From contig NC_066332.1 of NCBI RefSeq assembly GCF_022539315.1, positions 5,155,158 through 5,219,157 on the forward strand: DNA of 64,000 nucleotides, read 5' to 3'. The notes under the pieces are model-generated. The model worked only from the letters and a program-made list of their open reading frames with translations. It made no database searches and was not told where the DNA came from. Origin of the DNA: Serinus canaria. Its lineage: Eukaryota > Chordata > Aves > Passeriformes > Fringillidae. The position numbers and the translations under genes are program-made. Shown here piece after piece: positions 39,301-54,300 of the stretch. The first letter of the stretch is position 1. Every line of letters begins with the position of its first letter.

Positions 39301-42300
39301 CTGCTGGCCTCAGCATCTGCAGATCTGGGTGAGGAGCAGAAGTGGGGAGTGTGACAGAAATATAATTTCTGCCCCCTAAAAGCCCCCTGATGTCATAAAT
39401 AATTGTCACTGCTGCCCCAAAATAACTCCAGAGGTTTAGGAAAATTTGCTGCAGCACATCAATGTCATTCATAACCACACCCAGTGTGTGCTACCTGTGA
39501 AATGTGATTATTCACTCAGCTCAGGACTCACTAATCACTTCTATTTCACCCAAATTAGAGCACTTTGTTACTCAATTTCCATTCCAATATATTCATAAAA
39601 TCAGCAATGCTCCCATTTAATTTCCACAATGCTCTACATCTAATCAAAGAGGAAAACTTTATAAATTAATTGGCAGGAAATTCTCCCAGCTCAAACTAAA
39701 AGCAGCACATTCCCCCTGCAGCTCAAATTGAATTCTCAGAAATTCACAGGCAGCCCATGAAGATAATCCCAGGGATTAAAGTGTTTATTCATAAATTAAG
39801 GTGTAAATCTATGTTCACAGTGCCACAGACAAATGGAAGCACAAAATCACTCAGGACTGTCTAAATTCCTTTTTTTACTCACTGAAAGAAGGACAAACAT
39901 CCTTAATTCAAACCATACCTATCTTTTGTGCTTACCCAAATAAAAGCAGGATTTAAGAGACTTCATCCTCCTCCCTAATGTTTATTTGGTTTAGTCTCCT
40001 GAGACATAACAATAAATCAAGAATGAAGAATAAATAAAGCCACACTGAAGAAGCCCAAAAAGTCCTGAAGGAACTGAGAAATTCTCTCAGCATTTGGTCA
40101 ACAAACCTCAGCACCAAAGAACAACCTGTGGGTTAAAAGCTATTGTTCACTGGAATAATAAGCTAAGAATTAGATTTAAAAATAATCAGTTAAGTACAGC
40201 AATAAAGGAAATAGGGGCTCTGATCATTTCCAAAGCAATCAAGCACGTAATTTACCTCCAGTGGGGGAGGGAGATGTTTGATGAGAAAATCACTGTTATT
40301 TCCTCCTTTGAGCAGTGATTTGAAACTGCTCAGCACCACAGCAATAGGAAAAAAAACACATTAAAAAAGAAATAAAGTAAAAGACTGAATGATTGAATTA
40401 ATGTCCCTCAGAGATAATTAACCAAAGGCAAAGCAAAATACATTGTTGAGAAAATAAACTGTTTAAACCTCCTTAAGATCTTTCATTTTCTAAAATATTT
40501 TCCATTATTATTTTCCAGTATAAAAGACAATGTGCCAGTCTGTAAGTATGAAATTCTCCAAGGTACAAATACATTTTTAAAAAGCACAAAATCAAAAATC
40601 TGCTTTTCCACTCAGAATTGAATTTATTTTATATATTTATATTTTATATAGTTCTTTTTATTTAAGTATAGATGTTTATATATTATTTTTAATATAATAT
40701 TTTATGTGTAGGCAGGATGACAATAAAAGTAGGACAGGGGGGAAGAGACAGACAAAGCCATGCAGTCACCTGAGAGCCCCAAAAATGACTGCACTTAAAG
40801 AAGGGAAGAAAAGCCTGCAGATGGCAATAAAATAAATCTGTGTAAGCATATGAAGCTAACAAAGGTGTGAGAAAGGCTCTAATTGTGGTTTCTGACTGAC
40901 TTAAAGCTCCTGCTTGGGCTGCTGGTGGCCCCTGATCTCCTCAGCTGGAGTCATCCCTCTGAGATGCTTTCAGCAATTTCAGCTCTGCTCCTTGGTGACA
41001 GAACAAAACTGGTCCTACTGGTCCCTCTTTAATCCTTCCCCCTTTTGTACAGCAAAATATGATCCTGTTCCTCCTCAGCTGGGTTCCAGGGGAAGATTGC
41101 AAACAGATGTTCTTAATGCAAGAGATCTTTATTGAAATAATATCCTGAGTGTAACAATCTCTTTATTGCCACAGGGGTTTGTACTCCTGAGGAGATGTTT
41201 GAGAGAACAGAAGCATCTATTGCTATTTACTGACTGAATTATTCTTAGACTGACAATGGTTACTTTCCATCACAAAGTTTATACCCATTTCTCATCCTGC
41301 ATTACTGCTCATTTCTGTTTAGAATTTTGGATTTCAGTGTGACAAAAAACCATTGAAAACAGGGAAGATGTAAAAAAAATAAGGTATTCCATCACAGAGC
41401 TGCACAGCAAAAATATTAAATATATTCTTATTTGCAATAGTTTCATAAATCACCTTTAATGACTGCATTGGGCATTTTAAATGAAACAAAGAGAGGTGGA
41501 GAATCTGCCTGAGAGGGCTCTGAGAGGCAGCTGAGTGGATTTGAAGCCGTGGATGTAAAATGTGCATGAAATAAAGGGATCCATTCAATCCCTGGCCCAT
41601 GAGGAAGCAATTATTCAATTATCTCCAAGGTTAAAGCTGCTTCCAGCTCAGCTTTGAACAGGCCCAGGCATGGGTACTCACCAGCTGGATCTCCACTGCA
41701 CTCACAGGCCTGTGGTTCAGCAGCTGCAGCTTTTCTGCCCTGGTAAAAGCACAGTGAAGAAAATCCACATTACTGGGTGGTTTGAGGATGCCCTCAATGG
41801 CTGCAGTGATGCAAACACATTCCTGATAACTTAGGGATGAAATGGCACTGCCAGGAATGATCCTGGCTGGGTTTGCAGAGGGGCTGAAGGGCCATAATTT
41901 GGATATTTTAATAATTTGGGGACTTTCTGTGTTCAGCCACACTGCTGTTGGCCTAAGGTGGCAAGCAGAGACCCTCAGATCATTACTGTGCAAGCATTAA
42001 TTAACTGCTGCTTCATTAAAGCTCTGCAGAAATGAGAAACAACTCAGCAAACATCCAACAGTTCTGCCATGAACACACAACCACCAGAACAATTTTCATA
42101 CCTAAGGAGTTACAGTCCCATCAAATGGCAGCAACTGGTTTATTCTTTTAGCTCATTACAAAGACAAAGTTCCAGCAGGGAACTGCAATTTGGAGAAACT
42201 AAATCTTGGCATTTATTACCTTCTCCAAGGTAGAAATACATTTTTAAAGAGCACAAAATTAAAATCTGCTTTTCCATTCAGAGAGAAAAACATGGAGCAA

Positions 42301-45300
42301 TTTGTTCCTTAAAAAAGATGATGTTTCATCTTCAGCATTAAGTAAAGCTGAACTATTCTCATGGTGAGCTGAACATCCCTGACTTTTAATTATAGGGCAT
42401 CTTAAAGCATATTTAAATGGATTCTGGAGGGTTTAAAGCATATTGAAACTGATTCTGAAGGGTTTCAAGCATATTTAAACTAACTCTGGAGGGTTTAAAG
42501 CATATTTAAATTGATTCTGGAGGGTTTAAAGCATATTTAAATTGATTCTGGAGGGTTTAAAGCATATTTAATCTGGTTCTGGAGGGTTTTCCCCTGGGCA
42601 ATTTTAGAAAGGAAACCTCACAGCTTTTAAGAGAACACAGATCACTCCATGTTTACAACCAACAATTTCTGTGTGTCTGGAGATACCTCAGAGATATAAT
42701 TTCATTTCAAAAGGCCTCTGCCACTGGCTGCTGGATGATCCAGCTAAAATGTCCATTTTCATCATCACTCTCAGCTTCAGAAGAAAAGCTTGTGAATTTT
42801 CAGTCCAGCATTTGTGATGTATTAACAATCCCTAAGAGAAAGCTCCAGAAAAGCCCTCCTATTTATTTATTTGTTTATTATTAGTTTGCTTTGCTTTTGG
42901 AGAGATAAAATATGTTTTCACTGGTGATGGGAAGCAGGGAATCCACCTCTTTTGTTTTCCCCTGGTAATCACTCAAATCCATGTGGTGTTTCCACCATGA
43001 GGCTTTGAGAGCATGGCTGGATTTTGCTCTGAACTCAGAGCACTTTCCAGGCAGACAGATGAGGTGTTTACAACTGCTGCCATCTACCAGAGTCATAAAA
43101 AATCAGGAGTAAAACCCCAATAATGACAGGAGATGAGCACTCAAATCCTTGACATGGAAAGCAGGTGATTTAAGGAATCAATGAGAGATAAAACTCACTG
43201 TGTAAAAGCAAAGCTAAAGGCAGCACTGCCATGCAGAGCTGGGGAAAGAATATTAAATAATTCCTTTATTCTATAAAAACCTGGCCAATTCAGCTGGAGT
43301 TCTGAAAGGTCTTCCCTGCAGAGCTGGGAATTCCCTGCTTTGGTGCCTGATGGAGGCAGAGCTGGTGCTTTCAGTGCTCTTTCCTTTGCCCCTTGGCCAA
43401 GCAAATGTTGGTGCTCAATTTCCAGAGCTCTCCAACAGCTCCTCCCTGCAAACACCTCCCTCCTCCTCCTCCTCCTCCCCCAGCCCTACTTACAAGGACA
43501 GACTGTGATGAATTCATATTTTACCCAAGTTTCTCTCACATGACACTTCAGAGCCTTCTCAAACAACTCTTTCTTCTCTTTTGCAGCACGACACATCCCA
43601 ATCCTCCAGCTCCACCACTCCTCCACACAAAGCACATTATCTGACTTTTATCAAATAAATTTCCTCATCCTCTTCTTTTCAAAGCAATATCCTTGAAATA
43701 TAAACCCCAGAGCCAAATAAAGAGGATCAAATGGCAAAAGCCATTTTATGCCTGAGCTGAAGAATGCAAACCTGATTTAGCCAGAGCTCTTTTCAAGCAG
43801 GTAGAGCTGTGTTTATCACAGGAAGATTAATGGCACAGCAGCAAGCAGAAATAAATTAACACCAATTACACCTCGTGACTAAAACAATCAATTAGTGCAA
43901 CTGCTGATGTTTCCTGAAGAAATAGAGGGCACAACAAAAAAAGGTCACCTCTCCAAGAGTTTCTGCTCATAAGCCATGAACAGCACTCCAACTCATTAGG
44001 GATAGACAGAAATTTTACAGTCAGGCCAAACGGATCCTAAAAGCATCATTTCAGGGGATTTGCAGTTTTTATAAATGTGTACAGAAGAATGAGAGAGAAC
44101 TGACAGTGATTAACACATTCAAATGTGGCATCTGAAGGATTTCATGGCTGGTTTTGATCAGCAAAGCTCCCTACTGGAAAATGATGCAGAACAACACAAA
44201 GGAACAAGCAAAAGAAAAAAAAGCCCTAAAAGCTGCATAAATGCCATATTTCATCTAGAACTGCTTTTGCAGCATAAGCACTAATTAACACCCCAACATA
44301 AGGATCTTTAGACATGGTAATATGTAATTAGGAGGGAAGCAATGAAACACTCCCAAAATGTCTCTAAAATGCATTTAATAGGAAACTGGATTGCTCAGCC
44401 TCAGCAGCAGCAGAAGGCAGAGGTCTGAGTTGGAGCTCAGTGCCCACTGCACCTTTTAAACACTGATCCCACAAACTGACTGCTGGGACCAGGCTCTGAT
44501 CCCACAAACTGACTGCTGGGACCAGGCTCTGACCCCACAAACTGACTGCTGGGACCAGGCTCTGGCTCTGACCCCACAAACTGACTGCTGGGACCAGGCT
44601 CTGGGTCTGACCCCACAAACTGACTGCTGGGACCAGGCTCTGACCCCACAAACTGACTGCTGGGACCAGGCTATGGGTGTGACCCCACAAACTGACTGCT
44701 GGGACCAGGCTCTGGCTGTGACCCCACAAACTGACTGCTGGGACCAGGCTCTCTGTGTACCTGGAATTTCCTGACAGTACACACACACAAATTAAAACCT
44801 GAATAACCACAATTTCAGCAGAGATTAGCCTTAAGTAAGGCAACCATGCATTAGGATCAGCCCTGATTGCAGTGTTTGGCTTAGGCACAGACCTAAGCTT
44901 GAATTTAGTTCATGCTCCATTAAATCTAAATAGTAAAATTAACTTTTTCCAGCTCCTATGAATTCATCTTTACACTTCCTACAGCACTCATGGCACGCTG
45001 ATGCTCGTTAAATAAAAGGGGAACTGTCCCACCCATCCAAACAGAAGGTGAAGAATATTTTCAGCTTCATTGCCCCCAAACTTCAGCATCTGCATTTTCC
45101 CTGCTCTGCCTGGATTTTAGTAGCAGTTTGGAACACGAAAGCTGCTCACTCAAGAGGAGAATCCATACAAAAGATGAGTGACAGAGAAAGCAATTTTCTC
45201 ACATAAAAGCAAGATCCCACTAATCAGAGTTAATGGGCCGTGCTGCAGACTTGTACAGGACCTGCCTGCTGAGAAATCCCAACATGGCAATTCCTGCTGA

Positions 45301-48300
45301 GCCCACATCCTGCAGCCCTGGGGCTCAGCTGCAGCCAGGAGCAGCTCTTCCAGGATGGAAAAAATGCTCTGGAGTGGGTCTGGGGACACACACAAAGCTC
45401 AGGCTGCAGGAGACAAAAACCTGTGCAGTTATGGGGAGGAAAAGGGGTCTGAGGTCTGTGTGAGGGTGGAGCTGGAGGAGGTGAAGATGTTGAGTTCCAA
45501 CCTAGAAATCCTAAAAAACATTTCTACAGGAAGAAAAAAACCACCTCTGGGTCATGTTCAAGATCACAGACAGCACAATCCTACATTGATACATCCATCC
45601 TAAAAAATAATACAAATACTTGCAAGCTCTTGTGGAAATCCAGACAAAATACATCATTTTCTGTCAGAACTAAGCAAACTTTTGCAGTTTATATTTTAAC
45701 CAAAATCTCCTCTGTGTGTTGGTATTGCCCTTTTTTAAGCTGCTGAACTCCCAGAGTGTTTTTCCAGCAAGAGGTCTGGGTTAGGAGAGAACAGTGCCAA
45801 GATCCAGCACAGAGAGCTAAAAAAACCCTTCAAATATCTGTGCTTGAGCAGAGGCAAATTTATCCTTGGGAATGGATGTTTGAGGATTACTAGGAAAACC
45901 ATGAAGCAACAGTTGGACACACAACCAGGGCTTTGATTCCTGCCGGAAATATAAATCCCATGGTCCTCAATCAACCATGGCAAATTTAATGCCTGAGTCC
46001 TGAGCACAGGCTCTGGCTGAGGGAGGATTTCCCCAAACTGGGAAATCACAGCCCCAGTGGGTGCTGTGATTCTCCACAAGGATTCCCACTGGAAAAGCTG
46101 AGAATAATCTTCTTAAAAATCTCTTAAATGATGCTGCTGTTCAATGATGCTGACTTGCTGTTGAATATTCATTCTGAAAGCTCTGGAGGAGACAAAAATT
46201 ACCAAGCAAATCCTTCAGCCTTTAATATTGCAGAGGTTTATATCTGTTGCAGTTTTTGGCAGTCATGAGTGAAAATATTTTCTACAAGTACTGAAGATTG
46301 TCAGCTCAACACTTCCTCGACTGTGTTGATTTAAAGACAAAAAGGGCAATGTTCCTGAGCAGATTTTTAAAATTATAATAATATGCAGTGATTGGAAATT
46401 TGATTATCCCAAAATTAGATGCAAGATAGGCTATCAGTGGCAGGAAGAAGCACAAGTAGAGCCAGTTTTCATTGAACCATAATTACAGAACTCTAGTTTA
46501 ATAACTGCTCTTTTCATGCAGTGCAATTCACCATACCTTACAAATATGAAGCCATTCCAGCACTAAGACTGGAAAATGAGCTGCTAGTGGCAAACTCTAT
46601 TTCCAAGTACAACATGGCTCACTGAACTGGAGCTTCAGCCAAAGCCTGAGGCCTCAACAAGGTAATAATAAAATTCATTATGTGGGTTCAGAGCTGTAGT
46701 TTTAAATAAATCTCAGTTCTAGAGTTTGAATTTTACCAAAGTAATGATTAAAAACTATGGGGAAAACTGTTTTACCACACCTTAACTGTATCAGTGAAAT
46801 ATCTGGCTTTGATTTTGCTCCATTTAGCAAGGCAGCTTTCTGAAATGACTCTGGAATGTTTGTTTGCACACACTGACGTTTTTAAAATCTTTTCAATTGA
46901 TTTTTTAAAATCTCCCTTTTAGGAAGCCTTTTTTTGTGTCTGTAATACTAATGAAACAAATCCATCACAAAATGGATGCTGCTCTGTTAACCTGGCTTTT
47001 TGAGTGGCAAAAATCAGTGATAACAGAAGAATTTGAGGTGATTTTCCAGGAACTGCAGAATTTGCCAGAAATATGTTACCAATTCTCCCACTGGAGCACA
47101 GACATCACGTGCAGCCTGACATCCTGCAGGGCTGTGGAAGGAAAAATAAGAATTCCCTCGATGGAAAGCTCTGCCTCAGTTCCTGGTGTTTCCCTGGCTG
47201 CTGTCTCCTCCCAGCTGGGGATTCTCCCATCCTCGAGCACAGCCTAGTGCTGAGGGCAGCAATCACAGCCTGGGCAGGGAACGGCACAGCCCAAGGCAGG
47301 GCTGCAAATCCCGGGCTTCAGAGTCCTGCTATTAGGAAATAGGCTAAGCCTAATTAAGAGCATAAACACGCTGCTTAATTGATTCCCCTCTGATTAGAGG
47401 TGGAGTGATGACAGGAATGTAAAGGGCAGGGAAGCAGTTTGGGGTGATGGGGTGTTGCTGACCCTTTCACCAGACTGAATTGTCTGAGGACAGACCCCAA
47501 TTAACACAAATCAATCTAATCAGCCAATGCAGGGAGCTGTTAGCAGCACAGACAGGGTCTGAGCAGCTCAGAGAGCACATTTTGGGGTGCCTTACCCAGA
47601 AAGGAAGCAGCAAAGAGAGTCTGGAGCTCATTACTCTTGGTGGGAGGAAAGGTCATCCCAGGGATCACATAAGCAAGGTCCTGGAAGAGCAAACACTGCA
47701 GATCTTTCCAAGGGAAAGAAGCTCTCTGCACACAGCTGGAATGAAATCCCTAAACACCACCTCCATCCCACAGAATGGAAACCATCAAAGCCTTTTGATT
47801 GAACAAGAGGAGCAGTGTTGAAATGACCTTGGTTAGGAACCAAAGGTAGCTCCAAATCACCTTGGAGGCATCACTGCTCGAAGTGGTTTAACATAAAGTG
47901 CTTTAAAGAGCAATTGCACCCCTTGTGCTCTCTGTGGTTTGGGGTGAAGGGGCTGCCAGGTGGGCCCTGACAATGGAAAAGATCAGAAAAAAAGAAGTGC
48001 CACACAAAACTCTGGGTTTTATTCTGTAAAGCATAGTTGGCAGAGTTGGGAAGTTCTTTACCAGAGCATATGTTTGGTTGAGCATTTAAATAATGGCAGA
48101 AAATACTTAAAATCCATTCATCAGATCATCACAGTGTCCACAGGGATCAGTCTGTCAGCATTAATTGAGTTTTTACTCCTGTTCAAAGCACAGCTCCACT
48201 TACTTGGTTAATTTATGGTCTTTCATTGCTATCAGGAACTCCCTGACAGTCTCAGGACTCTGGTACCTGCAGGGTGTTTTTGAAATGTACTTCAGTGTCT

Positions 48301-51300
48301 GCAAGGGACAGAAAGAAAACATGTATTATTTAATACATATTTAATTACTTATTAATTAATATTTAATTACTTAATTAATACTTGTTTTACCAGTTGTGTA
48401 TGGAACGAATACTCTGAAAAGTCTTGAGAAAAACTGGAAAATCAATTCAGGTTTGGAAATCAACTTGATCTGAGCTGTTCAAAGCCCAAAACTGCAAATG
48501 GAAGAATACAAGAAAGGACTGAGTTTTAGCTCTGCTTGTTAAAAAAAACCCCTCTTGTGTTTGTGAGACATTTGCTGGGTTTGCTCCTTGTTTGGATATT
48601 CTCTTTTGAAAGTACACAGAAAAGTTGAACTCATCCTAAACCCAAGTTTTCATGTGCCCAGTGCCAGGAATATTCTCACTGCCAGCCCAGAAATCCCTCT
48701 CTAGGATCTCTAGTATCTTCTTGCTTTTATCCTTTACCTGCATTTTTGGCAATTTAAAGTTGATAGAAGCAGATTAAATGGCTTGTTATGAAATCTACAA
48801 GGGTATTTTGCTATTAAAAATTAATTGAGACAGTTAAACTTTGATCAGTTTTTTCCCATGTAACACCTACCAACCCTTAACTTTGACAGCAGATGTTCCA
48901 TTTATTTGCTTTATTTACAATAACAACATTGAGCTGGTGGATAATAGAATTACATTACACAAAGTAATCTGAACTGAGTAAAAAACCAATTTGTTGATAA
49001 AAAAACCCACAAAAATTGCAGTTCACAGATGACTTTTCACTGGAAGTGACTTAAAATCTTCCTAAATATTTATTGTTGCTTGAATTAAACCCCAAAATGA
49101 AGAGATGGAAATAATGATAATTTATTTTTCCTTTCTTTAAGCCCTGTCTGACCTTTCCAGATTAAATGAAGCTGTTATTCACCACCAGTGATTGAAATGA
49201 AATTATTATATTGTCATGTAATGTAATTATTTCACAGGAGTAATTTCTCTTCTCTTCTTTTTTTTGGCAATTTCAAATCAATGAAAAAGCCAAAAACACA
49301 GAAAAACAAAGCTCCTTTTGTGGAGTTACTTCAGAGCCAATAGATCCAAGTCTGCAGGGAGCTTGTGAAGAAACCCAAAGACAATCCTATAAAATCAAAT
49401 TCTGCCTTTCTTTCAGTCAAACATAGAAAATCCACTCAGAATTGACACCAGCTACACCCCCAAGCCCCCTGTAGGTATTGAACACATAGAATAACAAAGC
49501 AATTCAAGATTTCAGGTGCATCCTGATCAAATTTACTTACAGGATCTTCCTCAGCTGTTTCCCAGAGGTGCAGGAAGAGACTGTCAGTCTCCATGAAGAT
49601 TTAATTCCCACTTTTGGTAAGCCCCTATTTTGTTGAATGCAAGGCTCAGGAATGACAACCTCTGTACCTTTTTCAAACAAAGCCAGAACTAAAACAAAAC
49701 CAAAGCCTAGGCCAGATCTTATCCACAGGAGTCGTTTCAGGGCTCAACAGAATCATGCAAGCAAAGGCAAAGTGCTTTCAGCTGCCTGTCAGTCGTGGTG
49801 CTGCTCATGCAGTTCTGCAGCACACACACAATGGCTCCCACTGCAAGGCTCTGGAAAATTGCTAATTTATTTTAAATGTCAGTATTTTTATTACATCATT
49901 TTAGAATTCCTACCCAGGAAGGGATGAAATGTTTATTCCCCACCTGGCATCCAAGTGATGTTATCTGTATGTGGGGTTTGGCTTTTCTTTGGATCAAAAA
50001 CCAATTTAGATTATCTGTTTTGGCTGGGAATTATCCATTTAGTTCTGTTAAAAATCCTAACAAAACTAAACAGCTGAAACCCAGGGGGTTTGAAATGTTG
50101 AAATTCTTTTATAGATTTTAAGAACAGTAGCTGCCTAACTCTGCCCTGACAGCACAGTCACCCTACAACCTGAGCACAGAAAAGTGGCAGATTTTATTAA
50201 ATCATTTTATTATGGTTTGAATGAGGGGAAATTTGATACCAAATTATCAACACACAGCCCTGAGGATGTGAATTATTGCAGCCTGAGCTAACTGGTACAT
50301 GGATTTCCCCAGTGCTGCTCACCTCATACATGATTGTGTTCAGATTCTGCTGCCCAGAGCTCTGCTTGGTTTTGCCACTCTCTTTACGCTGCTGCTTGAG
50401 ATCAGTAAGTAACTGGTACACCTAAAGATAAAAAATAAAGAGGTTTACGGCACCTGAGAGCATTTGACCTACAAATATTACAGCAGGAAATCATAAATGA
50501 ACAGGAAATTCCTACCAGCCAAACAACAAAAAATGTCTGGTTGTTCTGCAATGAGAAATGTTTTGGCCCCAGAGTGATGAATAAGGATGGAAATTGTTTT
50601 TTAAAAGCTGTGACTGTTTTAAACAGATGAGTAGAACTTTTTCAGATATTTTGCTTCAGAGTAAATACCCAGAGCAAAGCAGCAGAGCACTTCTCACTGT
50701 TCATCCCCTCATTTTCACCTGGCTTCACTCAAGATCCAGCCCAGGGAGTTACAAACTGACAAGTCCAGAGAAATAGGAACCCAAACATTTCCAGACAGTG
50801 AGAAATATGAACATAATCAGCCAGGAACCCTCCATGACTTCCCACCTCCAGGGAAAAGGAACACCTGTCAATGCTGAAATCAAACTCAGGCTGGGAGCTT
50901 GGACAACAAACACAAAAGGACAACAAGCTCACAGGGAAGTGCAGGGATGGAACTTGGTGCGCAAAGCATCCCCTGGATTTACAAAACTTGGCTCTGCGAC
51001 TGGAACTGCCACTGGGAAGAGGAGCAAATGGAAAGGGATCAGCAGTTGGAGGGAATCAGTGCTTTTAAAAATCATATTTGCTGTTTTTTGGACATGATTT
51101 TAAGAGCCAGGCACTGAACACCAGTTTGGGTGACAGGGTACCCTCTGTTTCTCAGAGGAAATTCAGCAGAGTTCTTCCCAGATGCCTCTTTACCACTCAC
51201 CAGGTGCTGCTCTCCTGTTTGCAGACAGATGCAGCTCAGGATAAAACACTTCAAGATTAATTTCAGAATAAATGAAACAGCTGCAATAAAAAGCAGCTTC

Positions 51301-54300
51301 AGCAATAACACAGACAAAACCACTTGGGTTATTAAAACTGTTCCAAAAATTAAATTAATCAGCAAAGCAAAATATTTCCATTACCTGGCTTCAATTAAAC
51401 ATTTCTTTCCACCCCCCTTAAAATGAGAGAGGAAAATACCACTTCAGAATAATCTCAAGACCAAACAAACAACAGCACAGCACCCACTACTAGCAAAACC
51501 ATTTCCAAATCTTCTTTAAAAGGTTTTTTTTTTTTTGAAACCAAACCAAATGCAAGGAAGAGGAAATCCCCTGCAGGTTTTGCTGATTGCTACTGCCAGG
51601 TTTCAGCTTCCAAAGATTTTACAAGGGACTGATGACAGCTTGGAACTGCTGCTTTAAAAGCAGAATGAAGACAAACTTACCTCAAAGTTACTCAGCAATG
51701 CAGCATTTGAATCTTTTCTAAAAGGAAAAATGAAAACAATTTATTATGTTCCAAATGGAACTGTTTGAAGCTTTTCTTTGCCCACTCACAGACACTAAAA
51801 AAACTTAAAAAAAAAAAAAAAAAGCCCCAAGACATCTTATTTTGGTGATTCTAGATGCCACCTCTGGAAAATATTCACCATGCTGTCAGTAAAATGATGG
51901 CATTGAGTATATTTTGCAGAGTTTGCCCCATAAATCATAACACACTTGTACAACACACTCCTTTCACTCAGTCACCCTGACTCTCACCCAATTTCACACA
52001 CAAACCAAATTGCTTTGCTTCTTCCTTAGGAAAAAATGCCTCAGATTTTATTCAAATAAAGACTGGTGGGAAAAAGAACTCAGATTACAAGCACTATTGT
52101 CTTTATTAGTCAAGAGCACCCTGAGTATTTTAGTACCATGGACACGTGTGTGTGGATAGACACAAATAGCGCTTTAATTTTTATGTGTTGTACTGAGTGA
52201 AAAAAACACCAATTTACTGCATTTCTCCTTTATTTATTCTTCCCATCTTTCTGTGCCTGTTCCTGTATTAAAAGGGCAAGGCTGGGTTTCCCATTTTCCA
52301 CCTCCTCAGTCCCCATTAAGCAAGAATCCTTATCCAAAGCTGGCAGGTGACTGCAGAGCACGCCTTTATTCCTCCTGGATATTGTAAATTTCTATATTTA
52401 AAGTAAAAAGAGAGAGAAAACCTGCCCCAGAACATCCTCTATTCCCTGAACAACACATTCTGCTGAGCAGTCAGCAGTCACAACAACAGAAAGTTTCCAT
52501 ACAAAAGGAAAAAAAGGCTTTTCTCAGGTCTGTGCAGCAGCTTAGGAAAAAGCAAAAAAAAAAAAAGAACAAAAAAGGTACAATGTGTTGTTAAGCACCG
52601 AGAACGGCCTGAATAGAACTGTCACGTTCATCACTTTCAAATGGTAAATGCATCCACAAACTTCCACAGGTTCTAGCATTGTTTTTAAATGAAAAGGACC
52701 TTCTAAAATACGCTGAGATGAACTTCAACTTCCATTTCGCTGACCCGAGTGAAACTTCAGCAAGTGAGCTCAGGCACGCATTAGTTTTTCATTCATGTTT
52801 TACAAACCATATATAGCTTTTGTTGGGAGGTAAATGCAAGTCTTCAGAATGTTTGCATTCAGCAGGGCCCTACAGAAATCCCCGCGGATCAAAGACATTC
52901 TATAGGGAGAATTACGTATGGAATTCTTCGGCTGAAAGGGGATGGAACCAACACACGGCCATGCAAATGAGGCTGCGGGATCGAGGGTTAACAATGAAAT
53001 TATTTAAGGCAACTGTTTTCCTTCTTTTCTTTTTCATTCCAATCCCCTTTGCCATTCAAAAAAAGACTTTTTTTCACTTCTGCTAAAGAGTCAGTCTCAA
53101 ATCTTCAACAGCTCTGAAACGTCAGAATTATAAACTGATCAACTTTTGCAATAGAAATAAAATTTCCTTCGGTCCTGACTCGCAGCTACCAATTTTACAG
53201 TCAGGAAACAAGGAATTCTGAATAATGGATTCTAATGGGTATTTTTAAACAGTCAGCTCAACACTTCACTTAATTTTTATATGATTAAGAATTAAGCAGA
53301 AAGGTAAAAACATTCATGGTAACACCAAAAATATAAACACTTTTTACAGCCTTTAAACAGCTCATGTTTGCCCAAATTTTAGTCTAAACCAAAACACTCT
53401 TGAGTACAGCTGCATATATCAAAAAATATCTCAGTAAAGGGCATCACACCTTTGCAATTATCACTGACACTTCATATTTTTAAGTGTGCTGCTTCACATG
53501 TGTTGTATATTTAAACCACACTGTTTTCTGAGAGTTCTTCTCTCTAATAACAGATAATTCTGGTAAGAAATACAGAATAATTCTGCTAAGAAAAATCCAT
53601 AGTAAGAATTTGGAGAGTTGCAAAGTTTCCCTTCCAAATCGGGCAGGAGGCAAAAGAAGATTAATAAAAATTCAGTGTAAGAAGCATCACAGATTTTTTT
53701 ATTAATGGTATCAAAAGCATTTTTCTCAGCGTACAACAGCCAGAACAGCTCATTTCTCCACAGGCTACAGTATTAAGACTGTCATACAAACCTGCACTTC
53801 AGCAAATCTTTAATATTTTTTACCAACTTCTGATTTTCATGCTCACAGTAGAGAAGATTCAATGATTATAAAGCATCCTTGGATTACAGGGCTGCAGGAG
53901 CTCAGTGACTTTGGGGGATACATCCCATGAGTGCTCCCACCCACTAGAGAAATTAAATAAAAACTAGAAATTTAACCAGCTCCACAGAACTTGTGAGATT
54001 TTAAGCTTCAAAACAGGTCAGATCCTCTTGTTTTGTGCCCAAAACACACGGCAAGAAGGCCTGAAAGAACCACCAGCCAAAATTCTGCCTCTCTTATTGT
54101 GTTTGCAATCGCTGCCACAAACCCCTCAGGTTTTTTCCTTCTCCAGCATTTCCAGCTCCTACACAAAGCTCACGGGAATAATGAAAAATTCCCATTTATC
54201 CTCTCGCAGGGCAGAGGGAAGGGATAGGAGGGGTCAAGAGCGGCATTCAGGCCGAGCCACACAGCCTATCCGACAGTTTTAATAAAATAAACCCCTCCGA

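Larger units (their letters stand above)
36359..41681 (-). other. CRCP: CRCP last intron
   Basis: 5.3 kb. It holds a CR1 fragment (37644-37722), a 24-bp tandem repeat (39229-39298), and one copy of a 62-bp repeat (40554-40616) whose partner lies on the other side of the next exon. No other exon was recognised. Confidence 0.8.
41740..48203 (-). other. CRCP: CRCP fourth intron
   Basis: 6.5 kb. It contains the second 62-bp repeat copy, a 31-bp tandem array, a CCT microsatellite and the 33/39-bp minisatellite. No additional exon was recognised. Confidence 0.8.
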
